A stretch of 32,602 bases of DNA, taken from assembly GCA_009746045.1 (NCBI GenBank), contig RPFO01001172.1:1-32602 (forward strand), given 5' to 3'. The translations under genes and the position numbers were made by a program. Position 1 is the stretch's first letter. Every line of letters starts with the position of its first letter. The DNA comes from Mesostigma viride (lineage: Eukaryota; Streptophyta; Mesostigmatophyceae; Mesostigmatales; Mesostigmataceae). Positions 8,616-17,983 of the stretch are shown in pieces. The notes beneath the pieces were generated by a model. It was not told where the DNA came from, searched no databases, and worked only from the letters and a program-made list of their open reading frames with translations.

Positions 8616-9407
8616 ATGGCTTATGTTGAGAGACCAGCCACCCTTCAGGTCCTTTCCGACGATGGGGTGCTTTTATTAGAAATCACCATTCCGCCTGGAA
8701 TGCGCGAATCGGACGTGTTAGCTGATGAAAGGATGATGATGGTGTTCAAACTTCAGGCGCTTGAAGACATTGTCACCCCAGATCACATCTCTGTTTTACT
8801 GCCAATCATCAGAATGGACAGAGCACAGACATTCGCCGGATTCGGGGTCGAGCCCCCCGTTATCAACGAGGCAGATGAATATGCCACCACCCTGCTCTTT
8901 CCTCTGATTGATGAGCCCTCCAGTGTGGTGAGGCAGTGGCTCCTGGGTATGGTGTGCAATTTTGTACCACCCAGCCAGTTTGTTTCTTCCTTCTCCGCTT
9001 TTCTAGAGGAAGAGTTTGTAACCCACGCTTCGGAGGAGATGACGGAGGCAAGATGCCCTTTCTTCATTTCCAACGGGTCGCTCATTCTGAGCCCCGCGTG
9101 CCGTCAGAAGTCGGACGAGCTCTGGGGGGAGTTTTATGGCCCCCCAGGCTATTCGTGGGATATTGCCAACAGGGCGTGCTCTTGGTGTAGGCAGGTGGAG
9201 CCTGGAGTCAGGCTCATCAAGTGTGCAGGGTGCCTGTCTGTCAGGTACTGCAGCAAGGATTGCCAGTCACAGGATTGGCACTTGCACCGCACCATCTGCC
9301 AGATGGTGGCTGGGTATAGGGGGCCCACGAGGGAGCAGTGGGTTGACCTGGTGAGGACCAACCTCAACGCCTATTTCCTGATGCGAGACTACATGAGGGT
9401 CCAGTAA
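8616..9407 (+). CDS. MYND-type zinc finger protein
   Basis: From ATG 8616 the protein has 263 residues. A MYND finger lies near residues 188-228: C188-x2-C191, C203-x2-C206, then YC212-x3-C216-x7-H224-x3-C228, which fits the consensus well. MYND fingers are eukaryotic protein-protein interaction modules, often binding proline-rich peptides in transcription regulators. The preceding ~185 residues look globular but are not recognised. An in-frame ATG at 8478 would add 46 residues of low-complexity character; I prefer 8616, which has a CAGCCATGG context. The gene is divergent from the coiled-coil gene across about 1 kb of repeats. The domain type and surroundings suggest host origin, but this is inferred. 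Confidence 0.8.
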   Translation: MAYVERPATLQVLSDDGVLLLEITIPPGMRESDVLADERMMMVFKLQALEDIVTPDHISVLLPIIRMDRAQTFAGFGVEPPVINEADEYATTLLFPLIDEPSSVVRQWLLGMVCNFVPPSQFVSSFSAFLEEEFVTHASEEMTEARCPFFISNGSLILSPACRQKSDELWGEFYGPPGYSWDIANRACSWCRQVEPGVRLIKCAGCLSVRYCSKDCQSQDWHLHRTICQMVAGYRGPTREQWVDLVRTNLNAYFLMRDYMRVQ

Positions 9408-9822
9408 GGTTGGTAATCTGTCAACTTTCTAATGCATTCCTGCTTACTGCGACCTTGTAGCGTGTCCATTGGAATGCTAGTCACTCACGCATCTATCGCG
9501 CCTGTTCCTGTTTTGCTGCGGTTGCAGACCACGCGACCCCACCCGCACCGTGCCGACATTGCACGCTGGATGCGGAAGGTTCGCGCTTGGGTGAAGGTGT
9601 GTTAGCACGCGTGCAGTACACTGCTACTCCCGTGCCACACTTGTTGTTGATGATACAGTATTGCTTTTCACGAATGAACTCGAGTATGAAAACCTGTTTT
9701 ATTAGTAATTTAATTAATGAATAAAACTCCACTCCAGCGGTGTTGATCATGAATGCAGCCCATTCACGTGCTCAAGCGCGCTTGTCCACGTGAGCGATTT
9801 CCTTGTGACTCGGTTTTATTGT
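9408..9822. other. Non-coding gap with palindrome and AT-rich 3' signals
   Basis: No convincing gene is seen. An AT-rich segment near 9695-9725 includes TTAATTAAT and GAATAAAAC, possibly the 3' signal of the MYND gene. At 9773-9784 there is a perfect 12-base palindrome, CAAGCGCGCTTG, flanked on each side by CACGTG (9765-9770 and 9787-9792). A TTTATT at 9815-9820 is an AATAAA on the minus strand just beyond the MCP1 stop. Confidence 0.6.
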
Positions 9823-11196
9823 TTAAGATGCGAACCGCAGCCCGCCCATGCCATTAGTGATCTTGAGAACATTGAAGGACCGCGCGTAGATGGTGATGAC
9901 ACCCTTGGGCAGGGGTTTGGTGGGGTCGGAGCTCATCCCCTTGAGCACAAGCTTGACGGTGTCCAGGCGCGAAAAGTTGATGGTGCCGTTCGGCTTCCAG
10001 TCCTCTGGCTTCAGGCCAAAGGGCATGACGTACACGTGCTTGTCCCTGGGGATGCAGGTGTGTGTCTGCAGGGGCAGGAGGTAGGAAAAGTATACAGGGT
10101 CGCGCCCCTCCCCGAACACTTGTTGCGAGTTCAGGGTCAGGTTGGCGGTGGTGAACAGGTGTCCGTCGGGGTTGCTCTTGTTGGTAAAGTTCCATATAGC
10201 CTGGGTGGGGTCAGTGGAAATGGTGGGGTCGGTCAGGCGCGCCTCTGCCTTGTAGAAGAAAATCAGCTCCTTGATGGGGTGGGAGAAGGGGAGGGTGATC
10301 GTGTCCAGATCGGCGCCTTCCACGAAGTGGTCGTACTGTTGCGTGACCGTGATGAGGTACTCGTGCGCGCTTGTGGCGAACTGCCGGCGCTCGAAGTCGT
10401 CCAGGTACACGTAGCGCAGGACCAGGCGCATCTTGGTGATGTCGGTTGGCATGCCGCTCTTGACCATGTTGGTTCGGTATGTGGTGTCACTGCTGGTGAT
10501 CTGGTCCCACAGCTTGGGGGCAGTGCAGAGGGAGGTGGCGGGGTACTTAGTCCCGCCCGCCATGTGGGTAAAGATCTCGTCCTTGGTAGCCAGCTGGATG
10601 CGGATGCGCGCGTCGTGGTACTGCAGGGCGATGATGGGCAGCGCCATGCCCTCCTCCTGGCAAAAGGAGAACTGCAGGGGGACGTAGATGTGGCTGGGCA
10701 CGCTGCCGGTCTGGCCGCCGCCGTACTTCCTCACCACGCCGCCGTGCTTGGTAGGCACGTTCTCCACGTGGCTGGTGCTAGGATCGCGCGACAGCTGGTC
10801 CCACACGTGCAAGAACTCGCCGGTCATCTCCTCGATCGTGTAGCCGCCGATGCGGAATTCCACCTTCTTGATGAGCACGCGCGCCAGATCGTCGTACAGC
10901 GGGTCAAAAATCTGCCACCACGCCTGCCCCAGGGGGAGGGTAGTCTTCCACTCTGCCATCGCCGGCAGTTCGATGTACACGTGCGCCTTCGTGATCAAAT
11001 CGCCGCTCTTGGGCAGCTGGAACTCGACCATGCGGCCGAACCCCGGAATGCCACTAGAAGGCACGACCTCGGTGTCGGCATACGCAAAGTTAGTGTGCCT
11101 AGGGTACATGCTCTTAAAAAAGGTCACCTCGGGGGACACACTTAGCATGGCGTCCTGAGGGCCCTTTGCGCGAAGGGACAGAACCGCGTGCGACAT
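9823..11196 (-). CDS. Major capsid protein paralogue 1 (MCP1)
   Basis: This intact 457-residue double jelly-roll capsid protein is the shortest of four paralogues here. The N-terminus has the family signature SPEVTFFKSMYPRHTNFAYA, and LPKSGDLITK follows. The hinge to the second jelly roll carries RYVYLDDFERRQFATSAHEY. Later come GRDPVYFSYLLP and the C-terminal FNVLKITNGMGGLRFAS shared with MCP2 and MCP3. Trimers of this protein would form capsomers. The loop before the YVYLDDFE strand is short (about 55 residues after IFTHM), unlike the large insertions in MCP2 and MCP3. It lies 40 bases downstream of the MCP2 stop, with its own TATATA box. Confidence 0.95.
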   Translation of the reverse strand: MSHAVLSLRAKGPQDAMLSVSPEVTFFKSMYPRHTNFAYADTEVVPSSGIPGFGRMVEFQLPKSGDLITKAHVYIELPAMAEWKTTLPLGQAWWQIFDPLYDDLARVLIKKVEFRIGGYTIEEMTGEFLHVWDQLSRDPSTSHVENVPTKHGGVVRKYGGGQTGSVPSHIYVPLQFSFCQEEGMALPIIALQYHDARIRIQLATKDEIFTHMAGGTKYPATSLCTAPKLWDQITSSDTTYRTNMVKSGMPTDITKMRLVLRYVYLDDFERRQFATSAHEYLITVTQQYDHFVEGADLDTITLPFSHPIKELIFFYKAEARLTDPTISTDPTQAIWNFTNKSNPDGHLFTTANLTLNSQQVFGEGRDPVYFSYLLPLQTHTCIPRDKHVYVMPFGLKPEDWKPNGTINFSRLDTVKLVLKGMSSDPTKPLPKGVITIYARSFNVLKITNGMGGLRFAS

Positions 11197-11236
11197 TCTG
11201 GTGATATATACAGCACTCTAGATTATTTTTGCGCCC
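11197..11236 (-). promoter_or_regulatory. Putative late promoter of MCP1
   Basis: On the coding strand the gap reads GCGCAAAAATAATCTAGAG, then a short spacer with TATATA (11205-11210), then ATG at 11196. The order GCAAAAA, TCTAG, TATATA, ATG is shared with the MCP2 upstream region. Function is inferred from position and the shared pattern. Confidence 0.5.
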
Positions 11237-13021
11237 TTAAGAAGCGAACCGCTTGCCGCCCATGCCTTGTGCGATCTTCAGCACATTGAACGACGTTACG
11301 TAGACATCGATCGTCCCTGATGGAATGCCTCCTGTATTGCCCAACCCCTTCAGGTGCAACTTCACGCTGTCCAGCCGGGACATGTTGACAGATCCGGTCG
11401 GCTTCCACGATTCGGGCTCCAGCGCAAACGGGATGCTGTAGACGCGGCTGTCCTTCACGATGCGGGTATGGAACGCGCTGGGCAGCGTGTAGGAGAAGTA
11501 GATAGGGTCGCGCCCCTCTCCGAACATGTTTTGCGAGTTCATCGACAGGTTCGCGCTGGTGAAGAGGTGGCCATCTCCGAACGCGCTGTTGTCGTTCCAG
11601 AATTTCCAGTAGCCGTTGTAGGAGAACTCGGCGTCGTTGCGGTACTTTGTGTCGATGAAGGAAAGGCTGGCAGGCTTGTACCAGAACAGGAGCTCCTTGA
11701 CCGGGTGGTTGAACTTGAGGTCCATGACCACCTCGTTTTCCCCCCCCACGTGCTGCTGGTACCGCTGGACCTCGGTGATGAGGTACTCGTGCGAGTTGAG
11801 AGCGAACTGCCGGCGCTCGAAGTCGTCCAGGTAGATGTAGCGCACCAGCAGCTTGCACCCAAAACTTGGGGGGGTGGCGATCCACTGGGGGCGAGGGTTG
11901 GCCGCGTCCAGGGCGGCCTGTGAGGGGGCGCTGTATGTAGTTGTTTGTATCGTAGCCGCCGCGTTCACATACTCCGGTATCCCATTTACTTTAGCGCCTA
12001 AGTTTAGTGCCATCTCGTACGTGTTAGTGTCGCCTTTCCACCGTATCGTGAAAGCGGTAAGCAGCTGGTTCGCACTACTGCTCCCTGCGGGGGCTTCGGT
12101 GACCCAGCGAGTAACGAAGGCGGTCTTGTCGGGGTACAACGGGCCGGTCGGTGCTACCGTAGGTCGGTTATTGCACGCTTCAAGCCATCGTTTGATAGTA
12201 CCATCGCTCTTGGTAAGGGACCCCCCGTCGTTCACTCTCGTTAATGTGTACTCGCGACCAGACACGCCGTCACCATCAGTCAACATGTTTATTATAGCCT
12301 GAACCCGCTCTGGGCTAGTATCATAAAGAGTGCCACCATAGTTGATTTTTGGTGTCGGGGCCGGTGTCGCGGTGGTGTTCGTTACGGGGGTGAACGCGGG
12401 CCAGTACCGGGTGAAGATGTCCGCGGCCGTGTTGAACTGGATCTTCACGATCACGTCGTGGTACTGCAGGGCGATGATGGGGAGGGCCAGGCCGTGGTCG
12501 CAGCAGAACGTGAACTCCAGCGGGATGTAGATGTGCTGCGCCTTCTCGGCGCGGGAGAATTCGACCACCCGCCCGAGCTCGTTTATCCTAACGCTGCCCC
12601 CGTGTCCCACGGGCATGTTGTCGACGCTGCTCTCGTGCCCCTTCCTGCTCATGATGTCCTTCACGTGCAGGAAGTCGCCCGTGATCTTCTCGATGGAGTA
12701 CCCGCCGACCACGAGCTCGACGTGGTCGATCAGGATCCTGGCAAAGTCCTTGGCGAAAGGTGCGTAGGCCGCCACCGCGAACGGCGACATCTCGATGTAA
12801 GCGATGACCTTGGTGATCAGGTCTCCGGACCTCGGCAGCTTGAACTCGACGCACTGGCCGTAGTCCACGATGCCGGCCGATTGCGTGACCTCGGAGTCCT
12901 CCATCGCAAAGTTGGTGTGGCGCGGATAGACCGTCTTGAAGAATGTCACCTCGGGGTCGACGATGAGAGAGACGTCCTGAGTCCCCTTCGCGCGGAGGGC
13001 CATGATTGCGTGACTACCCAT
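11237..13021 (-). CDS. Major capsid protein paralogue 2 (MCP2) with large loop insertion
   Basis: This intact 594-residue capsid protein starts at ATG 13021. It shares with MCP1 and MCP3 the DPEVTFFKTVYPRHTNFA start, FKLPRSGDLITK, RYIYLDDFERRQFALNSHEY, GRDPIYFSYTLP and a C-terminal FNVLKIAQGMGGKRFAS. Between IFTRYW and the YIYLDDFE strand it carries roughly 185 residues, about 130 more than MCP1. In double jelly-roll capsid proteins, loops between these strands face outward, so the insertion may form a turret or receptor-facing domain. That placement is inferred from the family fold. It lies 49 bases downstream of the large repeat protein. Confidence 0.94.
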   Translation of the reverse strand: MGSHAIMALRAKGTQDVSLIVDPEVTFFKTVYPRHTNFAMEDSEVTQSAGIVDYGQCVEFKLPRSGDLITKVIAYIEMSPFAVAAYAPFAKDFARILIDHVELVVGGYSIEKITGDFLHVKDIMSRKGHESSVDNMPVGHGGSVRINELGRVVEFSRAEKAQHIYIPLEFTFCCDHGLALPIIALQYHDVIVKIQFNTAADIFTRYWPAFTPVTNTTATPAPTPKINYGGTLYDTSPERVQAIINMLTDGDGVSGREYTLTRVNDGGSLTKSDGTIKRWLEACNNRPTVAPTGPLYPDKTAFVTRWVTEAPAGSSSANQLLTAFTIRWKGDTNTYEMALNLGAKVNGIPEYVNAAATIQTTTYSAPSQAALDAANPRPQWIATPPSFGCKLLVRYIYLDDFERRQFALNSHEYLITEVQRYQQHVGGENEVVMDLKFNHPVKELLFWYKPASLSFIDTKYRNDAEFSYNGYWKFWNDNSAFGDGHLFTSANLSMNSQNMFGEGRDPIYFSYTLPSAFHTRIVKDSRVYSIPFALEPESWKPTGSVNMSRLDSVKLHLKGLGNTGGIPSGTIDVYVTSFNVLKIAQGMGGKRFAS

Positions 13022-13070
13022 GTTCGTTCGGGGTGTATATATAGAGTCCTAGACATTTTTTTTTGCGAGG
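13022..13070 (-). promoter_or_regulatory. Putative late promoter of MCP2
   Basis: The coding strand shows CGCAAAAAAAAA, then TCTAGG, then TATATATA (13036-13043), then ATG at 13021. The same elements in the same order precede MCP1. The A-rich part directly follows the stop of the upstream gene and could instead be its 3' signal. Confidence 0.5.
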
Positions 13071-16000
13071 CTAAAAGGGCAATCTGCCGACGTAGTGAGT
13101 GGCCAGCACCTGGTCGTTGCCACTGGTCTCGGTAGCCGAGTACTGGAACTTGTTGGAGTCTATCTCCAGTACGAGCAGACCAGGTCCTGTCGAGGCCCAC
13201 GTGCGGTTGTATAGTAAACGCTTAATGTACCCCGTGCTCCCCACCGCTTCCACCTGTCCCTGCGCAGGGACAGCCGTCACCTTCCCCGTCTTGAAGTTGT
13301 AATGCCGCAACTGCACGTCGCTCGCGTCGAAACCGGATACGGTGGGGACGGACATTGTGAACTTCACGGCGAACGTCTGCGGTACGTACGTGCCCAGCCT
13401 GCCCCCTTCCGAGTTCGTGAAATCGATGTCCGATAAGAAAGGTGTAGGAGCTGGGATGACGATGACGTGCGTGTCCATAGGATAGGTGGTGTTCGTTACA
13501 CTGACGTCGGTGAAAGGCCTGTCGTTGCTAGTCGCGGGGCCAAGCGTGATTGTTCGGCTACCGGAAGCTGGCGTAAAGTTCGTGTAATTTAGCGTGTGCG
13601 TCTTCTGGTTGGTCGACGATTGGAAATTCACGTACGTCACTGCAATACGCGAATTCCCTTCCATCACCGTTAACGAAATCTTTTCAGGGGTGATTGTCAC
13701 CGCCTTGGACGTAAACAGCCTGATAGAGAAATTAGGGCTAGAACCGAGTGATGACGGCGTTGGTCCCACCAACCAGTCGTCCGCTGTTTTGAACGTGTAC
13801 AAGTACGAAAAAACGCTAGGGTCGTTGACCACTGGTGTCGAAGTTGAGGTGCTTGTACTCGGGGGGTTGAACAATATACCGGTACACAAACGATTCGTGA
13901 TGACGGTCGATCCCACCTGTATCACGCCTGCTGGGATGTATAGTTTGATGGTACCACTTGCGGAAGAGAGGTCCACGTCTTTGCTGCCGACCTTGGAGTA
14001 CAAAACACCCATGGAGATGCGCAACGTTTTTGACGATTCAAGGTATGTCATCACGGCATCTGGCATTGGAAGGTCGTTAACTGTACAGGCAATGGGCACG
14101 TTCCCTGCCCATTTTTTTACGATGGTAAGGCTAGAGTTGAATGTGACGTCCACGACGGCGTTCAGATCTTGTAGGGAGTTGGCAAAAGTGTACGAAAACG
14201 TTCCAGTTGACCACGTATTGGCGGGCACGCCGATGGTGGTAGTGCCGGCAAGTTCGGGGTTTGTTCGATAGAACTTCCATTCGATCTTAGAGACGCTGTC
14301 TGCGCTAAAATTCTGGGTCTGTGGCGCGGCGGGCGCAGTCGTTGCGGCCAGTTTCAGGTTCCACGTGAACTCCAAAGGCTTTTGGATCAAGCTTCCGTTC
14401 ACGCTGAACAACGAGGTCGGCAATGACACCTTGATGGTGTTGGTAGCATTCGTAAGAGAATTGCTCAGTTGAGTTTTGAGGTTCCCCAATGGGAAGGTGG
14501 CCGTCGTGACCCCGATATTGGTATCCTGATTGAATGCACCGATCGACGCAGATACTGGGGTCGCGCTATTCAGTGTGTAAGTGAACAAAGTAGGCTCCCC
14601 CTTACTGATTGTTGTCACAAAGCCAGGTAGTGCGGATGAGGTAGGCAGCGTGATGAATCGCATCCTGAGAGAGACGATGCTGTCTGTCGTAAAGGGCGCG
14701 GCCCATTGCCCTATGTCCTGCACTTGCCACTGCGAGTTGAATGCGGCCGCGCTCTTTACCACCGTTTCTGTCCCCGGACCGGTGTAGACGAAATCGACAC
14801 TGTACAGCGAGGAGAGATCGCCCAGACCCCCGGGCGTCGCCGGCGGCTGTGATGACTGCGGCGTCCCTGCCAAGAACCTCCAGGTCCCAAGTGCGAAAGT
14901 CGACCAAGGCCGGGGGCTTCCACGGTCGCCGTCCACGACTACCTTCCCATGCGGTATGTGTATGCGCACGTCCGTATCGACGGTGGCCATGTCGAATTGC
15001 GATGATGCTATATTCCACACAGTCTGAATGTCAATTACCAACTTTGGGGTGGCGCCACTGGCAATTGTGACAGTGGCAGCGGCACCTGGATCATCGTCAC
15101 TCAGCGTTTGCCCTGCTCTGGACACGGTATACTTTATAGGCTCGGTTACGGCTGCATTGAGCGAGAGATTTCTATTGCCAAACGAGATCTCAAGCTTAAT
15201 TGACTTGTTTTTATGCTGTCCAGAGTATATGTCATCCGTTGTGATGGGAGTGTTGTAACTGGCGGGCAGCTGAAACACGTTGTTCAAAATCCTAATCGCG
15301 TCGAACCGGGTATTGTCGATATTCCATTCAACGTCACTTATCAGACTTGGTCCGACCTCTAGCAGGTTGTCAACACCCCGTTCAATGCTCCATTGGTCTT
15401 TAAAATTTGGCAACCAAGTTCCGTTAACGCTCACTGTCATGGCCGGAAACTCCACGACCAGTAAGTTTGCCACGGTTGAACTGCGCAGATCTGTGTTGGC
15501 TTTTTGCGTTGATAGCGCGTTTGCCCAAATGTTTGGCCCATTCGCGCCCTGGGTGGCCAGTACCAGGCGATTGTTAGAGAAAGTGATGTCACCCTCGTCC
15601 AGAAATGTCAGCGTACCGTTCTTACTCAGCGATATCCGCGCCTTCGCCGAAACGGCGCTGCTAGACACGGCTAGCGTTGTTCCGGACGGGAAAACGAACT
15701 CTAAACTCGCCGTCTTGTCCCAATACCTGTGCACCGGTGTGATCGGCAGCTTAGTCCACGATCCCTCCCATTGATAGGCGCCGGGAGTTGTTGCGGTGCC
15801 AAATAGCCAGTTAACGTTGGTGAACTTGTAATTTGTTGGTACATAGGTGGTGTGCATGGATCGCAGGTTGGCGACTTCGGGCTTGAAGACCCACCTTCCT
15901 CGAAAACTGGCATTAGTGGTGGCATCTGCAAACGTAAGGCAATTTTGCAGGACAGTAACCGTAATCGTCGTGTCCCGTGTTCTCATGTCCAGACTCTTCT

Positions 16001-17930
16001 CTTTTACGAGTGAGAACAATGCGCCAAAATTTATAATCATGGCATTCCCAGACTTCACCAAATTATTTCCTGCCACTTCGAAGCTCACGACGCCGGTGAG
16101 TCCATTGTCACCGTACCCTGCCGACCAATAAACAACCGTACCGGGTCGAATGCTACTCAGAACGCCCGCGGTAAAGGCAATTCTGAGGGATGCGCTCGAG
16201 ATGTCAAACTTACTCCACACGCCTGTCACGTCAATCGGCACCTTTTCTGCGGATAACGCCGGCACGGAGGCGTCTCCAAAAGACCAAGTGCAATTAGCAG
16301 CGTCGATTGTCGTAACGCTACTTATCACAATGGGTGTATCGGTCCCCTCCGAATTAAACTGTATTGGGAATGTTATCGGGTATTGATACGCGGTAGGGCT
16401 AGGGAGATTAGGGCTATTGCCGATTATGAAGGTATCTCCGGGGATGGTCACCGTGATACTCCCGCTGTTCTCCAGCAAGTTGAGCCCTTTATCAAGCAGC
16501 CAACTTGCGACGTTGCCGAGAGAGACCACGGCCATTGTAGAATTCGTCACAATGGAGAAGGTTCCATCTAAAGAATTTGTTTGGGTATTAGAATTTGTTG
16601 GGTTGTAACTGTATGTGACCGCGTTTCTTGCTGAAGCGTTTTTAAGAGTGATGGATGTTGAAAAGAGTAACAGAAGATTCACTTGTGTGGCAGTCGATAC
16701 GTTTGGGCCGTATTGACACTGCATCGACTCCCAGTCAGCTTCAGCGATGTATTGGCTCCTCACGGTGGTGCCGTTGTTAGCCAGCTGAAGATTGACGGTT
16801 GTGAGGCCTGGTTTCAAATCGGTCAAGGGCTTAGAAGTAGGGGAGGTAGCATTGTCGGGAACAGCGTTTTGAACGGTGGTGAAATTCCACGTCGCTTCCA
16901 CGTCATTGGGGAAATTGGCGAGCAAACCGGCCGGGAGTTTCACGGTCACGTAATTGTCATTCTGACCTAATATATCAATACCCGCAGCTGCTAGGGCAAT
17001 GTTTTTCAGTGGCCCAAGACGAAACTTCGCAACGTTGCTCACAAACGCATTAACACCTCGTAATTGTACAACATCCGCGGTCGTGCTGTCTAACGCAGCT
17101 TTTAGCGTCCACGAAAACAACCTAGCGTTACCTCTCTGTATACCAGTCGCCGTTATCTGTAGGATAACGTCTGCGGCTGGGTGGTCAGTAATTGTCTGTA
17201 CCCAATCCGCAGCCGGAATGGGCGACCTAACGGAAATGGCGTTTGTTCCACTCGCGGTAATGTGCGCCGAGAATTCTTTAAAAGAAGAATCAGTGGAGCT
17301 GTAGGGGTCCACCAAGAGGAATTTCGCATCCGATATACTAGGCACATCGTTAAGCGATAGCTTTGTAGGTGTGCTAGGAGTGGCACCAGGCCATACGCGT
17401 ACAGAGATTGCAGCCGGCTTGTTTAACGGGTTATCGCCCACCTTCATCACGCCGGCGGGAAGCTCGACCGTGAGCAGGTTGAAATTGTTTGTCCCGGGGT
17501 TTGTCATGTCCCATCCAGGTTTGTTAGTCGCGCCTTCGCGCACAGCAGTCCATATAACACCTAGGTCAATAGACAACCTGGTGTGAGTGGATAATGAAGT
17601 CGTGGCGGCAACCTGAGTCCCTGACAAATACCCGGTGATGTTGATATTGTCCACACTCGACGTGGTTTGAGTATTGAACGTTAAGCTATTCACAGGACCC
17701 TTTACTCGGTTAATCCCGAACACGAGTATTTCTAATTTAATTACAGATTCCTTAAACCCGCCCACACTGGAAATATCCAAAACATCGTTGATTTTGCCAG
17801 CGTTGTATAGTTCGAGTGATGATGTAGTAATGTTATTTTTAGTGTAAGTGAACTTGACCGAAAATGGGGTGTTGTTATCAGACCTTTGAAAAGCTTCTTG
17901 GAGAGTGATGGGGTAGACGGGAGCAGACAT
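13071..17930 (-). CDS. Giant modular beta-repeat surface protein (fibre or adhesin candidate)
   Basis: This intact 1619-residue protein has no recognised family. It is rich in Thr, Ser, Asn and Val and is predicted to be beta-rich. About eight tandem modules of 160-175 residues can be seen. Each ends with a hydrophobic strand pair of the form I-x-V-x-L/I-P-x-x-x-x-x-V-x-G, for example LTVELPAGVMKVGDN (~residue 153), SITVTIPGDTFIIGN (~491), VRIHIPHGKVVVDGD (~988), IKVSLPTSLFSVNG (~1165) and IKLYIPAGVIQVGS (~1328). In several modules a strand such as LSIDLGVIW, LVIDIQTVW or LRISMGVLY precedes it. No signal peptide or membrane segment is evident. Its place between MCP genes, in the same orientation, suggests a virion surface protein. 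The neighbouring gene shares the module. Confidence 0.75.
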   Translation of the reverse strand: MSAPVYPITLQEAFQRSDNNTPFSVKFTYTKNNITTSSLELYNAGKINDVLDISSVGGFKESVIKLEILVFGINRVKGPVNSLTFNTQTTSSVDNINITGYLSGTQVAATTSLSTHTRLSIDLGVIWTAVREGATNKPGWDMTNPGTNNFNLLTVELPAGVMKVGDNPLNKPAAISVRVWPGATPSTPTKLSLNDVPSISDAKFLLVDPYSSTDSSFKEFSAHITASGTNAISVRSPIPAADWVQTITDHPAADVILQITATGIQRGNARLFSWTLKAALDSTTADVVQLRGVNAFVSNVAKFRLGPLKNIALAAAGIDILGQNDNYVTVKLPAGLLANFPNDVEATWNFTTVQNAVPDNATSPTSKPLTDLKPGLTTVNLQLANNGTTVRSQYIAEADWESMQCQYGPNVSTATQVNLLLLFSTSITLKNASARNAVTYSYNPTNSNTQTNSLDGTFSIVTNSTMAVVSLGNVASWLLDKGLNLLENSGSITVTIPGDTFIIGNSPNLPSPTAYQYPITFPIQFNSEGTDTPIVISSVTTIDAANCTWSFGDASVPALSAEKVPIDVTGVWSKFDISSASLRIAFTAGVLSSIRPGTVVYWSAGYGDNGLTGVVSFEVAGNNLVKSGNAMIINFGALFSLVKEKSLDMRTRDTTITVTVLQNCLTFADATTNASFRGRWVFKPEVANLRSMHTTYVPTNYKFTNVNWLFGTATTPGAYQWEGSWTKLPITPVHRYWDKTASLEFVFPSGTTLAVSSSAVSAKARISLSKNGTLTFLDEGDITFSNNRLVLATQGANGPNIWANALSTQKANTDLRSSTVANLLVVEFPAMTVSVNGTWLPNFKDQWSIERGVDNLLEVGPSLISDVEWNIDNTRFDAIRILNNVFQLPASYNTPITTDDIYSGQHKNKSIKLEISFGNRNLSLNAAVTEPIKYTVSRAGQTLSDDDPGAAATVTIASGATPKLVIDIQTVWNIASSQFDMATVDTDVRIHIPHGKVVVDGDRGSPRPWSTFALGTWRFLAGTPQSSQPPATPGGLGDLSSLYSVDFVYTGPGTETVVKSAAAFNSQWQVQDIGQWAAPFTTDSIVSLRMRFITLPTSSALPGFVTTISKGEPTLFTYTLNSATPVSASIGAFNQDTNIGVTTATFPLGNLKTQLSNSLTNATNTIKVSLPTSLFSVNGSLIQKPLEFTWNLKLAATTAPAAPQTQNFSADSVSKIEWKFYRTNPELAGTTTIGVPANTWSTGTFSYTFANSLQDLNAVVDVTFNSSLTIVKKWAGNVPIACTVNDLPMPDAVMTYLESSKTLRISMGVLYSKVGSKDVDLSSASGTIKLYIPAGVIQVGSTVITNRLCTGILFNPPSTSTSTSTPVVNDPSVFSYLYTFKTADDWLVGPTPSSLGSSPNFSIRLFTSKAVTITPEKISLTVMEGNSRIAVTYVNFQSSTNQKTHTLNYTNFTPASGSRTITLGPATSNDRPFTDVSVTNTTYPMDTHVIVIPAPTPFLSDIDFTNSEGGRLGTYVPQTFAVKFTMSVPTVSGFDASDVQLRHYNFKTGKVTAVPAQGQVEAVGSTGYIKRLLYNRTWASTGPGLLVLEIDSNKFQYSATETSGNDQVLATHYVGRLPF

Positions 17931-17983
17931 GCTGTTACCATGATGGTTAGATTAAAATAATCACCGAGTCTCGACGACACACA

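Noticed and set aside
9493-9750. 85-codon minus-strand frame in the gap before MCP1
   Set aside because: No motif, AT-rich half and low-complexity half, and no promoter-like context; treated as non-coding.
9790-11145. 451-codon plus-strand frame over MCP1
   Set aside because: It is the antisense shadow of an unambiguous capsid gene. Other antisense frames over MCP2, MCP3 and MCP4 were rejected for the same reason.
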